Shown one piece after another: positions 42,101 through 53,986 of a stretch of DNA of 64,000 nt. Source of the stretch: Haliclona indistincta (Eukaryota; Porifera; Demospongiae; Haplosclerida; Chalinidae); the NCBI GenBank assembly GCA_964017065.1, contig OZ024788.1, positions 1,969,021 to 2,033,020 of the forward strand, in the 5' to 3' direction. Under the pieces are notes generated by a model, which saw only the letters and a list, made by a program, of their open reading frames with translations, was not told the origin of the DNA and searched no databases. A program made the translations under genes and the position numbers. Numbering within the stretch: position 1 is the stretch's first letter; each line of letters begins with the position of its first letter.

Positions 42101-43240
42101 TACTATGTTCCAGTCTACTATGCTCATGCTCATGCTATGCTCATGCTGCTGTAAATTTCATCTTTAACTTGCCTGCTTGAAATGAGGCAATATGATTGTG
42201 CCATTATGTTGCTCAACTGGCACAATGCAAACTGACATACAATACCATTGCTTGGCTTAGGACCCATTGATTGAGTTTCATGAGTTGACAGGACCTTCTA
42301 CTACCTGAGTGCTATGGTAGAATGATGAATAATTATTGATAAATCATGGAACCAAAACTAAAACTTATTAGACGATGAATCCTCAGTGGGTTCTACACGC
42401 TTAGTACTCATTTAATCCCGTAGACACCTTCATCTGCTGTCTAACTTACATTAATTTATTAAACAAGTACAGTGAAACCTGTCTAAAGCGACCACTTATG
42501 GGCCAATTTTTACTGGCTGCAATAGACAGGTGGACTCTGTAGGCAGTTACCTGTGAAGAACGACCACTACCGAATGTGACCTCATTAGACAGGATTCATG
42601 CATTTATAATGTGCAATCAATAAAACAAATGTAGCTAACCGAAACTCTTCACAGCTAAAATAAATTACAATGAATTTACTGATATTCAGGCTGGTTTTGA
42701 TAATTATTAAGTCAGCATACATTAATGAAAAAGTCCTCCAGTACAGTTTGTTTTACAGAAATACTTCTTAGCTTAGCAATGTCGAGTCAACAGCAACTGA
42801 TCGTAACTGTTCGCGCCAGTTATCAGTAACCACGCCTAATTGCCACGCCTACTGGCCGTAATCGACAGTGTAGTTTTGTACACTGCGTGCTGGTACGTGC
42901 GGTCGTTGTCCACATTAGGCAGGTGGTCGCTGTAGACACGTTGGCCCTAGGTGCTTTTCTATAGCTGTTGGTCGGGAAATTTTGTCGTGGACGCTGGAGA
43001 GAGGTGGTCGCTCTATGCAAGTGGTCGCAAAGACAGGTTTCACTGTATTTCACAAAACAATTCTACAAAAGTTCAAAAATGACAGGATGAATGCATTCCA
43101 AAGCAAAGCATGAATGAAATACAGCAACAACAACAACAATAATCAATAATTATTAGACAGCTCATGTGACTTGGTAATTTGATTTATTACAATAAGCAAC
43201 ATTCGGTCAACTCATGTGACTATTGCCTATATTCATTCTA
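39184..43240. other. Intergenic stretch upstream of the first SNTX/GTPase gene
   Basis: No supported gene in about 4 kb. 41220-41370 and 42140-42320 are near copies of 51120-51280 and 51560-51730, showing that the upstream region was duplicated with the gene. One MITE lies at 42470-43045. The rest is AT-rich unique sequence with chance open frames only. Confidence 0.65.
42470..43045. mobile_element. 576-bp TA-flanked MITE
   Basis: The ends are CAGTGAAACCTGTCTAAAGC and its inverse (...AAAGACAGGTTTCACTG), each bordered by TA (42468-42469, 43046-43047). CAGTGAAACCT-like ends are typical of Tc1/mariner/pogo relatives. It is absent from the paralogous upstream region near 51940. Confidence 0.75.
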
Positions 43241-43248
43241 CTGTTAAC

Positions 43249-43336
43249 TATTAAAAGGTCATTCTTAGACTGTGATATAATCAACAGCAGAAAGTGCAGC
43301 AGCTGTCTCTTTCTCTCTCATCAAGAGGAATTTTGG
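43249..43336 (+). promoter_or_regulatory. Promoter and 5' UTR exon of the first SNTX/GTPase gene
   Basis: A TATA-like TATTAAAAGG lies at 43249-43258. About 30 bases on begins a conserved segment ending TCAAGAGGAATTTTG before a GTAAGT donor. The next acceptor (ATCTGCAG) is near 43720, before GGCTTACTTCAACAAGTGCT. The same arrangement exists for the paralogue at 52121 and 53519, so this is a conserved non-coding first exon. Confidence 0.6.
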
Positions 43337-44181
43337 TAAGTCGGAGGACTTGTGGTTAGCTAAACTTGTAATGTAATTAGGCTGCCTACCTAAAGTGTTA
43401 TTTTTAGGCTATACTTATTTTGTGAGATTCAATTTCATTTTGACAATTGGTCTCTTGACATGGTTCATAAGGTCTAGCAATCTGAGTACATGAACCAAGC
43501 TCAACAGTGTCGCTTACTACTTTTTTGTGAATGATTGCAAGTTGCCATAAAGACTGTCAATAACCTATACTGTTGCTTAAAAGGGATTGGTCAAAGATGA
43601 AGTACTTTAGTTTCAGAAATGGCCAGTTACGAATTCTAACTATGAGCCTCCCTCCATTAATTGTTTGCATAATTATAACTTGTCAAGCTAGACTTTAAAA
43701 CACCTTTTCTACATCTGCAGATAGAGGGCTTACTTCAACAAGTGCTGTTGGCAAGGTGGTGTGTGTTGCCTGACTCATCAACTTGCTATATCTACACCGG
43801 TTTACTTCAATTTGGTCGATCGTTCATAGACTGTACGTGTACTTACCAACTAAACACAGTACACATAAAGTGTGTGCAACAACATTGTGACCAGATTCTG
43901 TTAGTCAATCGACTTACCAACTGGTTATACGTAGTACAGTTGTGGCAAAAACTTCTTGTTTGCTTTATGCGCATGCAAATCTTGTCAATTCCTTAAGAAC
44001 TTGGGAACCCTTTCTTCCACTAGAACATTTTACTAACGTTTTTTTAAAGCAATTAAGCGTTGAGTGTTTTATATATACTATTTACGATCATTAGTGTTTT
44101 AGCGCTAGTGTGTAGCGCGTGCGTATCGATCAGCACTACTTGTTGTGTTGCACAACACAAGCTAATTGTGCACAGCGAGAA

Positions 44182-47100
44182 ATGTGCACAAAACAATTGC
44201 ACTTGCCATGTCTTGGCTCTCCATTTAAGCTTGGTATGTTGTACGACTGTCGTACAAACAAACTTATACCAGGTATGACTCTGTGGCGCGAAGGAAACCA
44301 TCAAATATTTTCATCCACCACACCACAAGAAATCTCGGCCTTCAAAATAAATAGTGAAGACACATTCCGGCAAAAAGCCTCCCAATTGGAGGCTGGTGCT
44401 GATCTACAACTTGGCCTATTATCAGGTTTAGTGAAAGTCGAGGGTGCAGCCAAATTCTTTTTTGATCGTAAGACATCAAAGATGATGTCTCGAGTCACTC
44501 TAAACTATAAAACAACCACTGAATTTGAAGAACTGACTATGGACGAGCTTGGAGAAGTGGAATTTCCTGAAATATTTGAAAAAGACATAGCCACTCATGT
44601 GGTGACCAGGGTCGAGTATGGAGCTGATGCTTTCGTTGTTTTCGATCAGAGAACTGAAAAAGAGCAAGATTTAAAGAAAATCGAAGAAGGTATGATTAAA
44701 AGTCTTCTATCCCTCGATGCCATGTCTATTGAGATTGGTAAAGGCTCCGCTGCCATAACTGCTGCCGATAAAATCGATGAAAAAAAGATAGAATGTAAAT
44801 TTTACAGCGATGTTGTCCTACCAGCCTGCCCAACAACATACAAAGATGCTTTGAAAGTCTGCGAGACATTGCCCAAGCTGATGAAAAGTAAAAGTATCGC
44901 AAAGAAAGTAAAGCTGCTTCCTCTTGCAGACTTAGAGAAAACTTCTCAAAGAATTGTTAATGAAGTAAGTGACTCGCTTTTTAAAAAAATACAAGATCTC
45001 TTTGAATTCATGGCTGAAGTCGAAGTAAGAGCTAACGATCTGATACAAAGCGAAGCTTCTTCATGCTTTACAGGAATCAACAAGGAATTGAGCCATTTAA
45101 AAAGCCTGGTTGATACTTATAAATGCAATGTCAAAACAAAGATAGCCACTTTATTGCCACAAATACGAGCAGGTAAAGTTTCAGAGGCAGAGTTAGAAGC
45201 AGTAATCGAGGAGAACGATCAGTCACCTTTTGGTCAAAGGTGCCTTTCTTACTTGATCAACGAGAAAGGAACTGAGATAAGGCAACTAGAACAATTTCTC
45301 GTATCTATCAAACAAAAGGAGCAAGTAATCTTTGCCTTTACGGATCAAGAGTTTCAAAGCATTTTGGAAACTAATGGCACACAGCATGTGTTATGTTTCG
45401 ACTTCAACCTGCATTGGGGTACCAATGATGTTCTTAAAGAAATGGAAGCCTATCTACAAGGTCAGAAGGCAACACAGAAGAAAAAACCTGAGCATGTACC
45501 TGAACCTTGGTACACTGGATGTGAATTGGAAACCATTAAGAAGCAAATGCGTTTGTTTGCAGGTCATATAGAAGCTAATCCTGATAAACAGAAGTACGTG
45601 GTCACCAATGGCCAGAGTAAGCTAGCCAAGCAAGCCTCTGGTGAAGTATGTGTCATCTCTTTGTATTACAATCCACTATCGCCGATTAAATTTGATCCTC
45701 TTGGTCCTCCTGGTAAGCCACGTGTTGAAAAAGTTACCGCTAACAGCGTTCAACTAGTTTGGGAAGATTCGAAACAGGGGTCAACCAATAAAATCAATGG
45801 CTATATAGTTCAATATAGCCAGCCTGGCAAGCGGTTAATTTCCAAAAATTATGTAGAACCTGGTAGAGCCTTAGTTGATAACCTTCTCCCAAACACAACC
45901 TACCGCTTCGCAGTACAAACTAAAAGTTTCAACGGAAGAAGCCCTTTGAGTTTATACAATGAGAACGTAAAAACAAGGGCTACAGCACCTCCAGTCCCAT
46001 CGAAACAAAAATTTACAAGATATTTGTCACAAAGAAACATGATAGAAGAAGGAAGTCCAAAAGTATATGCCTTACCAACAAAAGTTACATCTTCGAACAA
46101 CATGATTGAAAGGCGAGATGTCATTCTTGGTCACCGTTCTCGTGTAGCTGCTGCTTCACAAAAGGTTATAATGTTGGTCGGTGCCACTGGGTCAGGGAAA
46201 ACTACTCTCATCAATGGTATGGCTAACTATATCCTGGGAGTAAACTGGGAAGATGACGTCCGATTCAAGCTTATCACTGAAAAGACAAGTGAAGATCAGT
46301 CTAAAAGTCAGACTAAAGTAATCACTGCCTATACATTTCATAGGGAGAAAAGTTTTTCAATCCCCTATTCTCTGACAGTGATCGATACTCCTGGGTATGG
46401 TGATACTGAAGGATTAGAAAGAGATAAGAAGATAACTGCGCAAATACAAGAACTTTTCTGTAGTAAAAATGGCATTGATCAAATACACGCTGTCGGCTTC
46501 GTTGTGCAGTCCTCTTTGGCACGTCTCACTCCAACACAGAGTTACATATTCAATGCCATACTTAGCATCTTTGGGAAAGATATAGCTGAAAACATCTTTC
46601 TTATGACCACTTTTGCAGATGGCGAAGCGCCCAAAGTACTTGACGCTGTTAAAACAGCTGAAGTTCCTGTTCAGGAGAAATACTTTGAATTCAACAATTC
46701 TGCTCTATTTACGTCCAGAAGAACAGCAATTAATGGTATCTTTTGGAAAATGGGCATAGAAAGCTTCACCTGCTTTTTTAATACATTGCACTCCTTAAAC
46801 GTTTGTAGCTTAAAGCTCACACAAGAGGTGCTTATCGAACGACAGTGTTTAGAAGTGTGTCTCGAAGGACTGGGGCCTCAAATTAAAGCTGGCCTTAATG
46901 AGAAGAGCGAGTTGGAAAAAACTAGGCATCAACTGGAACAAAAGGAAGCTGACATGCTTGCAAATAAAGATTTCAATATAACCGTTAAAGTTACCAAGCA
47001 GCAATCGATTCCTCTAGAAGGTGGTCTGTTCACTACTACCTGTATGCAATGCCAATATACCTGTCACCTGCACTGTACCATCTCTGATGATGATAAGAAG

Positions 47101-47676
47101 TACAAATGTAACTCAATGACTAGGCTAAGACTCAAGAAGAATACTGTGTGTACTGTTTGTCCCGGTAAGTGTTCTTGGACAGTACATAAAAATACTCCAT
47201 ATCGCTTTGAGTTTTATGAAGTAGAGGAGGTCAAAACTCTCAAAGAGATCCAACAGCGTTACGAAGTAGCTGCATCTTCAAAGAATCAATTAGAAGAGTT
47301 AATTGCTAAAATTAACAAAAGAATAAGTGAAGTTGATGATATCATCGAACAGATGCTTCAACAAGCAAGATATAGCTTATGCCAGTTGCAAGAAATTGCT
47401 CTGAGACCTAATCCAATGTCACAAGAAGAGTACATCGAATTACTCATCGAATCTGAGAAACAAGAGTGTAAGCCTGGTTGGGAGGATCGAGTCAAAGGAC
47501 TTGAGGATGCAAAGAGGAAAGCATCGGTGATGAAACAAGTAAAAAAAGGTGATTTAGATGAGTTTTATATCCAAGAAACTAGGCCAATGAATGATCCACA
47601 AGGAAAAAGCTGGTTCAACAAAGCAGCACACGGTGCTTTGCAATGGGTTGGAAAACAAGTGGACAAACATGTTTAG
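44182..47676 (+). CDS. SNTX/MACPF-like, thioredoxin-like, FN3, P-loop GTPase protein (copy A)
   Basis: Intronless CDS of 1,164 residues. The frame is open further upstream, but 44182 is its first ATG and aligns with an ATG of copy B. Residues 1-245 match the stonustoxin/SNTX-type MACPF/CDC-like region (LGSPFKLGMLYDCRT, IPGMTLW); 245-375 is a helical linker; 375-500 resembles the SNTX thioredoxin-like domain (CFDFNLHWGTND). FN3 is at about 508-600 (GPPGKPRVEKV, SVQLVW, NLLPNTTYRFAV). The GTPase has G1 GATGSGKTT at 667-675 and G3 DTPGYGDTEG at 735-744; FLMTTFAD near 808 may be G4. A Cys/His cluster (about 954-1000, ending CPGKCSWTVHKN) and a coiled coil follow. SNTX-family proteins include fish venom pore-formers, but many animal members are intracellular and of unknown role. 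There is no signal peptide or SPRY domain. A membrane-acting immune GTPase is inference. AATAAA lies at 47810. Confidence 0.85.
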   Translation: MCTKQLHLPCLGSPFKLGMLYDCRTNKLIPGMTLWREGNHQIFSSTTPQEISAFKINSEDTFRQKASQLEAGADLQLGLLSGLVKVEGAAKFFFDRKTSKMMSRVTLNYKTTTEFEELTMDELGEVEFPEIFEKDIATHVVTRVEYGADAFVVFDQRTEKEQDLKKIEEGMIKSLLSLDAMSIEIGKGSAAITAADKIDEKKIECKFYSDVVLPACPTTYKDALKVCETLPKLMKSKSIAKKVKLLPLADLEKTSQRIVNEVSDSLFKKIQDLFEFMAEVEVRANDLIQSEASSCFTGINKELSHLKSLVDTYKCNVKTKIATLLPQIRAGKVSEAELEAVIEENDQSPFGQRCLSYLINEKGTEIRQLEQFLVSIKQKEQVIFAFTDQEFQSILETNGTQHVLCFDFNLHWGTNDVLKEMEAYLQGQKATQKKKPEHVPEPWYTGCELETIKKQMRLFAGHIEANPDKQKYVVTNGQSKLAKQASGEVCVISLYYNPLSPIKFDPLGPPGKPRVEKVTANSVQLVWEDSKQGSTNKINGYIVQYSQPGKRLISKNYVEPGRALVDNLLPNTTYRFAVQTKSFNGRSPLSLYNENVKTRATAPPVPSKQKFTRYLSQRNMIEEGSPKVYALPTKVTSSNNMIERRDVILGHRSRVAAASQKVIMLVGATGSGKTTLINGMANYILGVNWEDDVRFKLITEKTSEDQSKSQTKVITAYTFHREKSFSIPYSLTVIDTPGYGDTEGLERDKKITAQIQELFCSKNGIDQIHAVGFVVQSSLARLTPTQSYIFNAILSIFGKDIAENIFLMTTFADGEAPKVLDAVKTAEVPVQEKYFEFNNSALFTSRRTAINGIFWKMGIESFTCFFNTLHSLNVCSLKLTQEVLIERQCLEVCLEGLGPQIKAGLNEKSELEKTRHQLEQKEADMLANKDFNITVKVTKQQSIPLEGGLFTTTCMQCQYTCHLHCTISDDDKKYKCNSMTRLRLKKNTVCTVCPGKCSWTVHKNTPYRFEFYEVEEVKTLKEIQQRYEVAASSKNQLEELIAKINKRISEVDDIIEQMLQQARYSLCQLQEIALRPNPMSQEEYIELLIESEKQECKPGWEDRVKGLEDAKRKASVMKQVKKGDLDEFYIQETRPMNDPQGKSWFNKAAHGALQWVGKQVDKHV

Positions 47677-49834
47677 TGATAGACATTGTAGATTTTCGAT
47701 AGACATTGTAGCTTTCAAGGTGAACTGTAGTTAACCAGTACCCATCACACTAACTTCAGTAGCTCACTACTTTAAGTGTAAAATTAGTTTTCATTGAGGT
47801 TGAGTACAAAATAAATTTAATTTTTGCTTTTTGTAATGTAGATAATTATGTAGCGTTTATCAATGCTCTCATTGTCTTAAGTACTTAGCTTTTTTGTGTT
47901 GTTTTTATTGTTTGTTTTTGTGTGCTTTAGTTAGTTCTTTTGTATTACTTAGTTGCTTTGTTTCGTTTTTTCCTTCCTTTACATCTAGTGTGTTATTTTA
48001 TTAAACATAATTATGTAAAATTAATAAAAAATTGTTTTCACCTATCATGGCCAATGCAAACTCGGAGAAGTAGTGACCTCTCTGCCAACATGCAGCATAG
48101 ATAAATACCCCATGTACAGGATTGGTTACTGCTCACGTGAGCAAATGCCCTAATACATTTCCGTCATCGTTCGGGTTACTAGCGCCTATGCAGGTTTTGA
48201 GCTCCAGTTAGATTGCCGCCATAGAGGAAAGCTATGGCTATTTCAGGCACCCAGGGAGAAGTTTGCTGGTGAAGTTTAGAGAACGTTGATTGATATCGTT
48301 TGGCAGTGCGTTAAATTGTGCTGGAAGCTTCTTCACAGCAGAATTGTTCAAGTGGCCGGTTTCACAGCTTAGTACATCTCGACAGCTACCTAAGTAAAAA
48401 AGCACCAAAGGTGCAGATGCCTCGGTGGAACATTTGACATACACAGTAAACTGCAGCTATTATACCTTTCTGTACAGCAATCACAAAGCAATAGTTATGC
48501 AATCAGAAGCCAATCAGTGCTGACCACAATTCAACTGGGCGTGTCTACAATGTTCAGTACAGCCCATGCATACTGGACACGAGCGAGATAGCTTCCATAG
48601 CTTGCTTACACAATTTCTCTGGACCTGCGCTGCTATCTTGTCTAACCTATCAGCTTCTAGGTAGTCAACTGTGGTTAGTTTTGCCTTTGAAGAACTCCAG
48701 ATCGCCAGCACAGCCATGATCAATCGAGAGTGAGCAAATTGCGCCATAACTCACAAACTAAGCTTCGTATAAAGATTTCACATGATCGAAAGCGAGATAC
48801 ACATGTAATACCGTGTTATACTTGCATTGCTAGTTTCAGGGCTTAACCAGGGCTTAACTTTCAGCGCGTGGTACAAAATCGAACCAGGTGATGCAGTAAC
48901 TCACGAATAGAGCCTTATAACTAAAATCCATACAATTCATTTTCAAGCAAATATTGACTTTAGCTTGTGTTGCGGCATAAAAACACTGCTAGGATAACCA
49001 TGTGGCATCGGTGCGATACGATAATGGCAACATTAGCCGTTTGAACGCAGTTGTAGGAGCATTTTGTTTGGTTCTAAGGTGTGGCCGAGCTCATAGGTAT
49101 GCTGTTTCCACGGGACTGTAACTGTCCGAGTATACTTTCATGCTCAGTTCAGCTTATACAGTTGGAAAGCCTGGTATAGCTATTTTGGTCTTGGGAGTAC
49201 TGCAAGCACAAAAAAGGCCAAGTATGCGGGTTTTGCACAATTTGACAAAAATAAACAAAGATGACAAGGACTAAGTTCAGAACAAAAAGAGTGCCCAAAC
49301 CAATGCACAAAAATGCCCAGTTACCAAGCATCTGCAAGAGCTGGTAAGTGGTCTGTATACATTGCCACATTCTTTATAGGTGTCAACTTTCAAGGCCTTT
49401 TGTTTTTGACGATAGTGGAGCCCCTCATTCAATTAATGAAGTGCTTCCGTTGTTACAAATAAGATACATGCATTTGTGTCAAAGCAGTGGACATGAGCAC
49501 GCTGTTCTCGGCGTTTTTGACGGCTTAAAGGATCTTGCTTTCTTTGTGTAGCACAAGCCGATTCGTTTGTAGCATTCTCTGTCATCACATCTCAAAGATC
49601 AGTTACCAGTCTGGAATGTGTTGATCATGTGAGCAAAATAATACAGCATCCAAGCACAAAAACATCCAAATAAGGAATTTCTAAGCTGACTGCTGTGAAT
49701 TTAAATTGCATGCTCCTACCGTCCTGGTATTAGTCAATTCATGAGTATAGTTCCACTAGCGGCGCCTTCAATTGTGAGAAAGTATTCAATGAATTATGAT
49801 CACACGCCAATAACAACTATGCATACAAAATGTA

Positions 49835-49905
49835 ATTTGATTTATTACAACAAAGCAACACTCAAGTGACTATGTATATTAATTATAAAGATAAAAGGGT
49901 TTTCA
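49835..49905 (+). promoter_or_regulatory. Partial third copy of the SNTX/GTPase upstream region
   Basis: TAATTTGATTTATTACAA followed by AGCAACA and CATGTGAC-like text parallels 43170-43250 and 52040-52125, including a degraded AT-rich stretch where the TATA box should lie. No coding copy follows, so this looks like the stump of a lost array member. Confidence 0.45.
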
Positions 49906-51359
49906 ATAGCCCATTCAAACTAAGAGCCTAAGGAATTTAATGGCTTGTAAATTGACTTTCCAGTAGGCAGGGCCAACTCGTGAGTGCAAGAACAAGAGTT
50001 TATAATAAACAGAGAGTATCATGCTGACTCTAAGAAAAGTAACGTGACCAGCACGTCATTTTGCACGCGAGCAAAATGACGTTCACATAATCAAAAATTC
50101 GCGATGTGACGTATAATCTAATGGCACGTCTTTCCTGTGCTCGTGAAAAGGTAGATCTGTAGATAGATTACTGTCAACAAACTAAGGATGTACTATCTCA
50201 CCGAGGCTGGCGGATAACCGCAACAATAAATGAGTCTCTCAGGTGTGTCTCAGCAGACAATTTGGGTGAATCTTGACGCGCCTAGCGATTGACAAGAAGC
50301 AAGCAGCTTACAATAAGACATTGCTAGCCATGCCGAGTAGCTTAGAATCGATCGATGTTGTAAATATTACTGCAGAATGGAAAATCAACCGCTCCCTCGA
50401 TAGTTCTGTTTTATTTTGACAACTATTTCTGATAACTCATGGGCATGGTTGGCCATACCCACTTGACAATCTAAGGATATCATTACAAATACAATGTATA
50501 TGTGACCGTGCGCCTATGGTGCGGCAGAATTCAGCATCATTAGCTCACGTGCGTGTCACGTTACTTTATACACATATATTGTACGCGGGTATGCTACGTT
50601 CGACACTCTTCTTATTATATAGTCTTGTTCATACTACAATACACAGTGGCTCAGGGGACTGGGTGAAAGTGGAATATCACATTCACGATAACTTTCACAG
50701 TAGTTATTGTCATAATGAAAAAATTAAAAGACAGTGAAAAATGCTGGAAACTAAAGTTTTTTCTCGCTATACCTGAAAAGGGAGATGCTTTCACATCAAA
50801 ATCTTTGACAGCTGACTTGTAACAAACTGGCTTTGTTTACCGGTCAACTAATATGCTAGTTTTTACACAGTTTAGTCACTCTTTGTTTATTATCACGAAT
50901 GTGCAAATGTTACTTTCACTATCACAATAGTGAGATACTTTTACGAATATAATTATTCTAATGCTTTTGCCCAGCTCTACCACATGGCTGTTTTTGCTAT
51001 GATTTGTAACTTTGAGGAAGCATTACAATAACAATATGGAGAGATACAGTTATTATCAGTAAAACAAAAGTTCAACCTTATTATTTTATGGAATGATATC
51101 TTAAAAGGTCACCCTGAAATGTGCATCCGAACAAACAGACACTACAAATATTATTCATAAGATCACATTACAATTCATTGAATGTAGTTGAAAGACAGCA
51201 CTAGTGGGAAAAGTATCTTCATTTCCTGACCCCCCATAAAACAACTAAATTTACTAGTACTATGAATAATCACTCAAGTGCATGCTATTATAAGCACACA
51301 CATGTTATATCTATCAACAAAGGTCATGTAGCTCTCAACAAACAACCACATTCAAAAAC

Positions 51360-51527
51360 TGTGATCCAACAGTACCAGACAATAATGGTGACAAGCCAAT
51401 AAACATTGCTTGTCTTGGCGGTCAATTGAATGTTGTAAAGTATCTCATTGCTGAAAATTCTCTGCAATTCAAATTCTATTCAGTACTGAATCTCAGTGCT
51501 CAGGGCACATATTTCGTGTCAGTGTAA
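51360..51527 (+). pseudogene. Orphan ankyrin-repeat fragment
   Basis: The frame reads CDPTVPDNNGDKPINIAC, then LGGQLNVVKYLIAE, a clear ankyrin repeat (the D-NGDKPINIAC-GG---VVKYLI pattern), then runs to a TAA at 51525-51527. No further repeats, start or splice context are obvious. It is probably an exon relic. Confidence 0.6.
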
Positions 51528-52120
51528 ACTGGTACTAGACCCTACATAGAATTTCACTATTATGTTGCTGTAAATTTCAGCTCTTTTCCCTTTGCTTGCC
51601 TGCTTCATTTGAGATCATACAGTATGTTACACAAGCTTTCAGCCATGTTAGAAATAGTGAGTCATGATGCAGTGATACTTGTTACTAGGCAACTGTTTGA
51701 GTTTCATGAGTTGGTAAGACCTTTTACCAGTTGAGAGCTGTGGTTGAAAGGAGAAGGCCCGAAAGCTCACAGAACTAAATCTCGCAGGCACCAACAAATT
51801 AACTTCACTAGGCAAGGCACCATTGTTTGAGTTCCCATGAAAACTGGTTATGCTACGTGTTTGGTAAATCTATAGATTGCACAGTGATCTAAATCACATA
51901 GGCACCTCCATTCGTCGTCTAATAAATTTTTTAGTAACAACTAGAGCTTTAAAATTTAATAAAATTCAGTTTTGTGGATGAGAATAACAGTAGAGATAAA
52001 ATTACATTCCAAAGTATGAATGAAGTATGAGTACAAATAAACTCAATTATTTGATTCATTACAATAATAAAGCGACATTCAGTCAACTCATGTGACTATA
52101 ATTGTCATTCTTCTGTTAAC

Positions 52121-52201
52121 TATAAAAGCTTTTGATGAACTGTATAATCAACACAGCAGCTCTGCTTTCCTCTCTCTCTCTCTCTGATCAAGAGGAATTT
52201 T
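52121..52201 (+). promoter_or_regulatory. Promoter and 5' UTR exon of the second SNTX/GTPase gene
   Basis: A consensus TATAAAAG lies at 52121-52128, followed about 30 bases later by a segment ending TCAAGAGGAATTTTG with a GTAAGT donor. The acceptor (ATATCTGCAG) is at about 53519. It parallels 43249-43336 of copy A but the intron is about 1.3 kb instead of 0.4 kb. Confidence 0.65.
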
Positions 52202-53986
52202 GGTAAGTCTGATAACTTTCGGTTCTGCAATACAATTATTCGATTGTCTACATTAGCTTTTTGGCCTATAATTTTACACAACAATTCATTTTGATTAATC
52301 AATTCTATTACTGTGCTGACTATCCCAATGTTGTTTATAGCTTAATAATTGAGTTGCATGTCTATAACTGGCCTATCATTTCAACGATAGGATTATTGCT
52401 TTGTGTCATTGCAAGTTGCTATATATGATGCAAAAAATATTCAACAACGTACACTATTGCCCTAAGAAAAATCTGTCAATGATGACACATAAATTTTAAA
52501 GAAATGCTCATTTTTGAAGTTACAACCGTGGGCTGGTCACCTTGGAAAATAAATCACTGGAACTAATTTTTTCTGTTAAAGTCCATTATCGTGACAACAT
52601 CCTACGTGATTGTCCATCTGTCGCGGGGTGCGTTTCTTTGCCCCTATGTTCCTAAGAATTAGAACACGCCTATTCAATCAATAATACATAGTGCACGTGT
52701 TCAATAACAACCGCTGCACATGGGACCGGGAGCATGAGTGAAGTCAAGGAGCTCGATCAGTAGCTTAGGAGTTGGCTTCTTGTGAGACAGGCTTGGACAG
52801 AGACGTCTCTCTCTCTGTGAGGCAGCTACATGTTCATGAAAGATAGCAAGTGTGTTGTAAAGCTAGACTCTCGGTAATCAAGAAGCTTGCCGTTGCGTAT
52901 ATATGTTGTCAGTGTGGTTGCTGCTGGCACTAATGTTCATAAATCAGCTCATGCTTTTAGTTTACCATCATTACTGGCTCAGGTAATAGTCAGCCTTGTC
53001 ACTTTGGTAGCTACCAAGTCTTGCGTTCGGTTTGTACATGGGCATGCAGGATAGTGCCAAGATACTTCAACTAGTTCTGACGAGTAACTCACCGTGTTGA
53101 TAGCTTATAGCTTGCCTTCTAAAGCATACATACGTAAGAAAGACTGCTGGCTCTAGTAACTATGCATAAAATATTACCAACTATACGTCAGGCATCAGCA
53201 TCAAAGTCATCCATTATCATGTACGTGTTACACGAAGTGGAGTTTGTGGTAGTGACAGTTTTCTAAGCAGAAGTGCCTGTGCTACAAAACCTGTCACTTT
53301 ATTGATTCTGCATCATAAATACCTTAGACAGCAAATCATTGGCAACTAAGGGATTTAGAGTGCCAAGGCAATGCCCTCGCGCTTTGCGCTTGGGATGTCT
53401 ATACATTGGCTCCTGTGGCGCACTAAATCCCATAGTTGCCTAGACACGTAGTGTAACTTAAAAATAGTCAATCAGTAATGACATGTTTATAAACATACAC
53501 CTTTTCTATATCTGCAGATTAAAGGCTTACTTCGACAAGTGCTGTTGGCAAGGTGGAATACGACTGATAGACAAGACCATCCACAGACTGTATGTGTACT
53601 AGCAACTAATTAGCTTCAACGGTACATATAACGCGAGTGAAAACAAGCGCAGTCACCTTGTGGTGACTCGATTGTTAAACTTTCGGCTACAAACTCCCTG
53701 CTCTGTCTGTTAGTCAATTGGCTCACCAGTGATTGTCTCTGGCAAACTTCTACAGTTCAATTGCTTTCTAGTACAGTTGTTGCAAACTTCTTGTTTGCTC
53801 TATGTACATGCAAATGCTTAAGAACTTGGAACGCTTTCTCTCAATTTCTCCCGTTTTTGATTAGAACATTCTTCACCCACCAACCATTTTACTAAGCGCA
53901 TTACATAAACTTTACGATTGTTTTATCTTGTGAATAGTGTTTTAGCGCTAGTGCGTATTGACCAACACAAGCTGATATCGATTTTT

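Larger units (their letters stand above)
47677..52110. other. Intergenic stretch between the two SNTX/GTPase genes
   Basis: About 4.4 kb without a supported gene. It contains the 3' UTR of copy A; a 29-base repeat at 48398-48426 shared with 28713-28740; a partial third copy of the family promoter region (49835-49905); a short hairpin with TGACGT cores (50053-50082); the duplicated upstream block (51120-51730); and an orphan ankyrin-repeat frame (51360-51527). Confidence 0.65.

Noticed and set aside
50053..50082. Short palindrome with TGACGT cores (CRE-like)
   Set aside because: Could be a regulatory site, but no nearby gene start supports it; kept only as part of the intergenic description.
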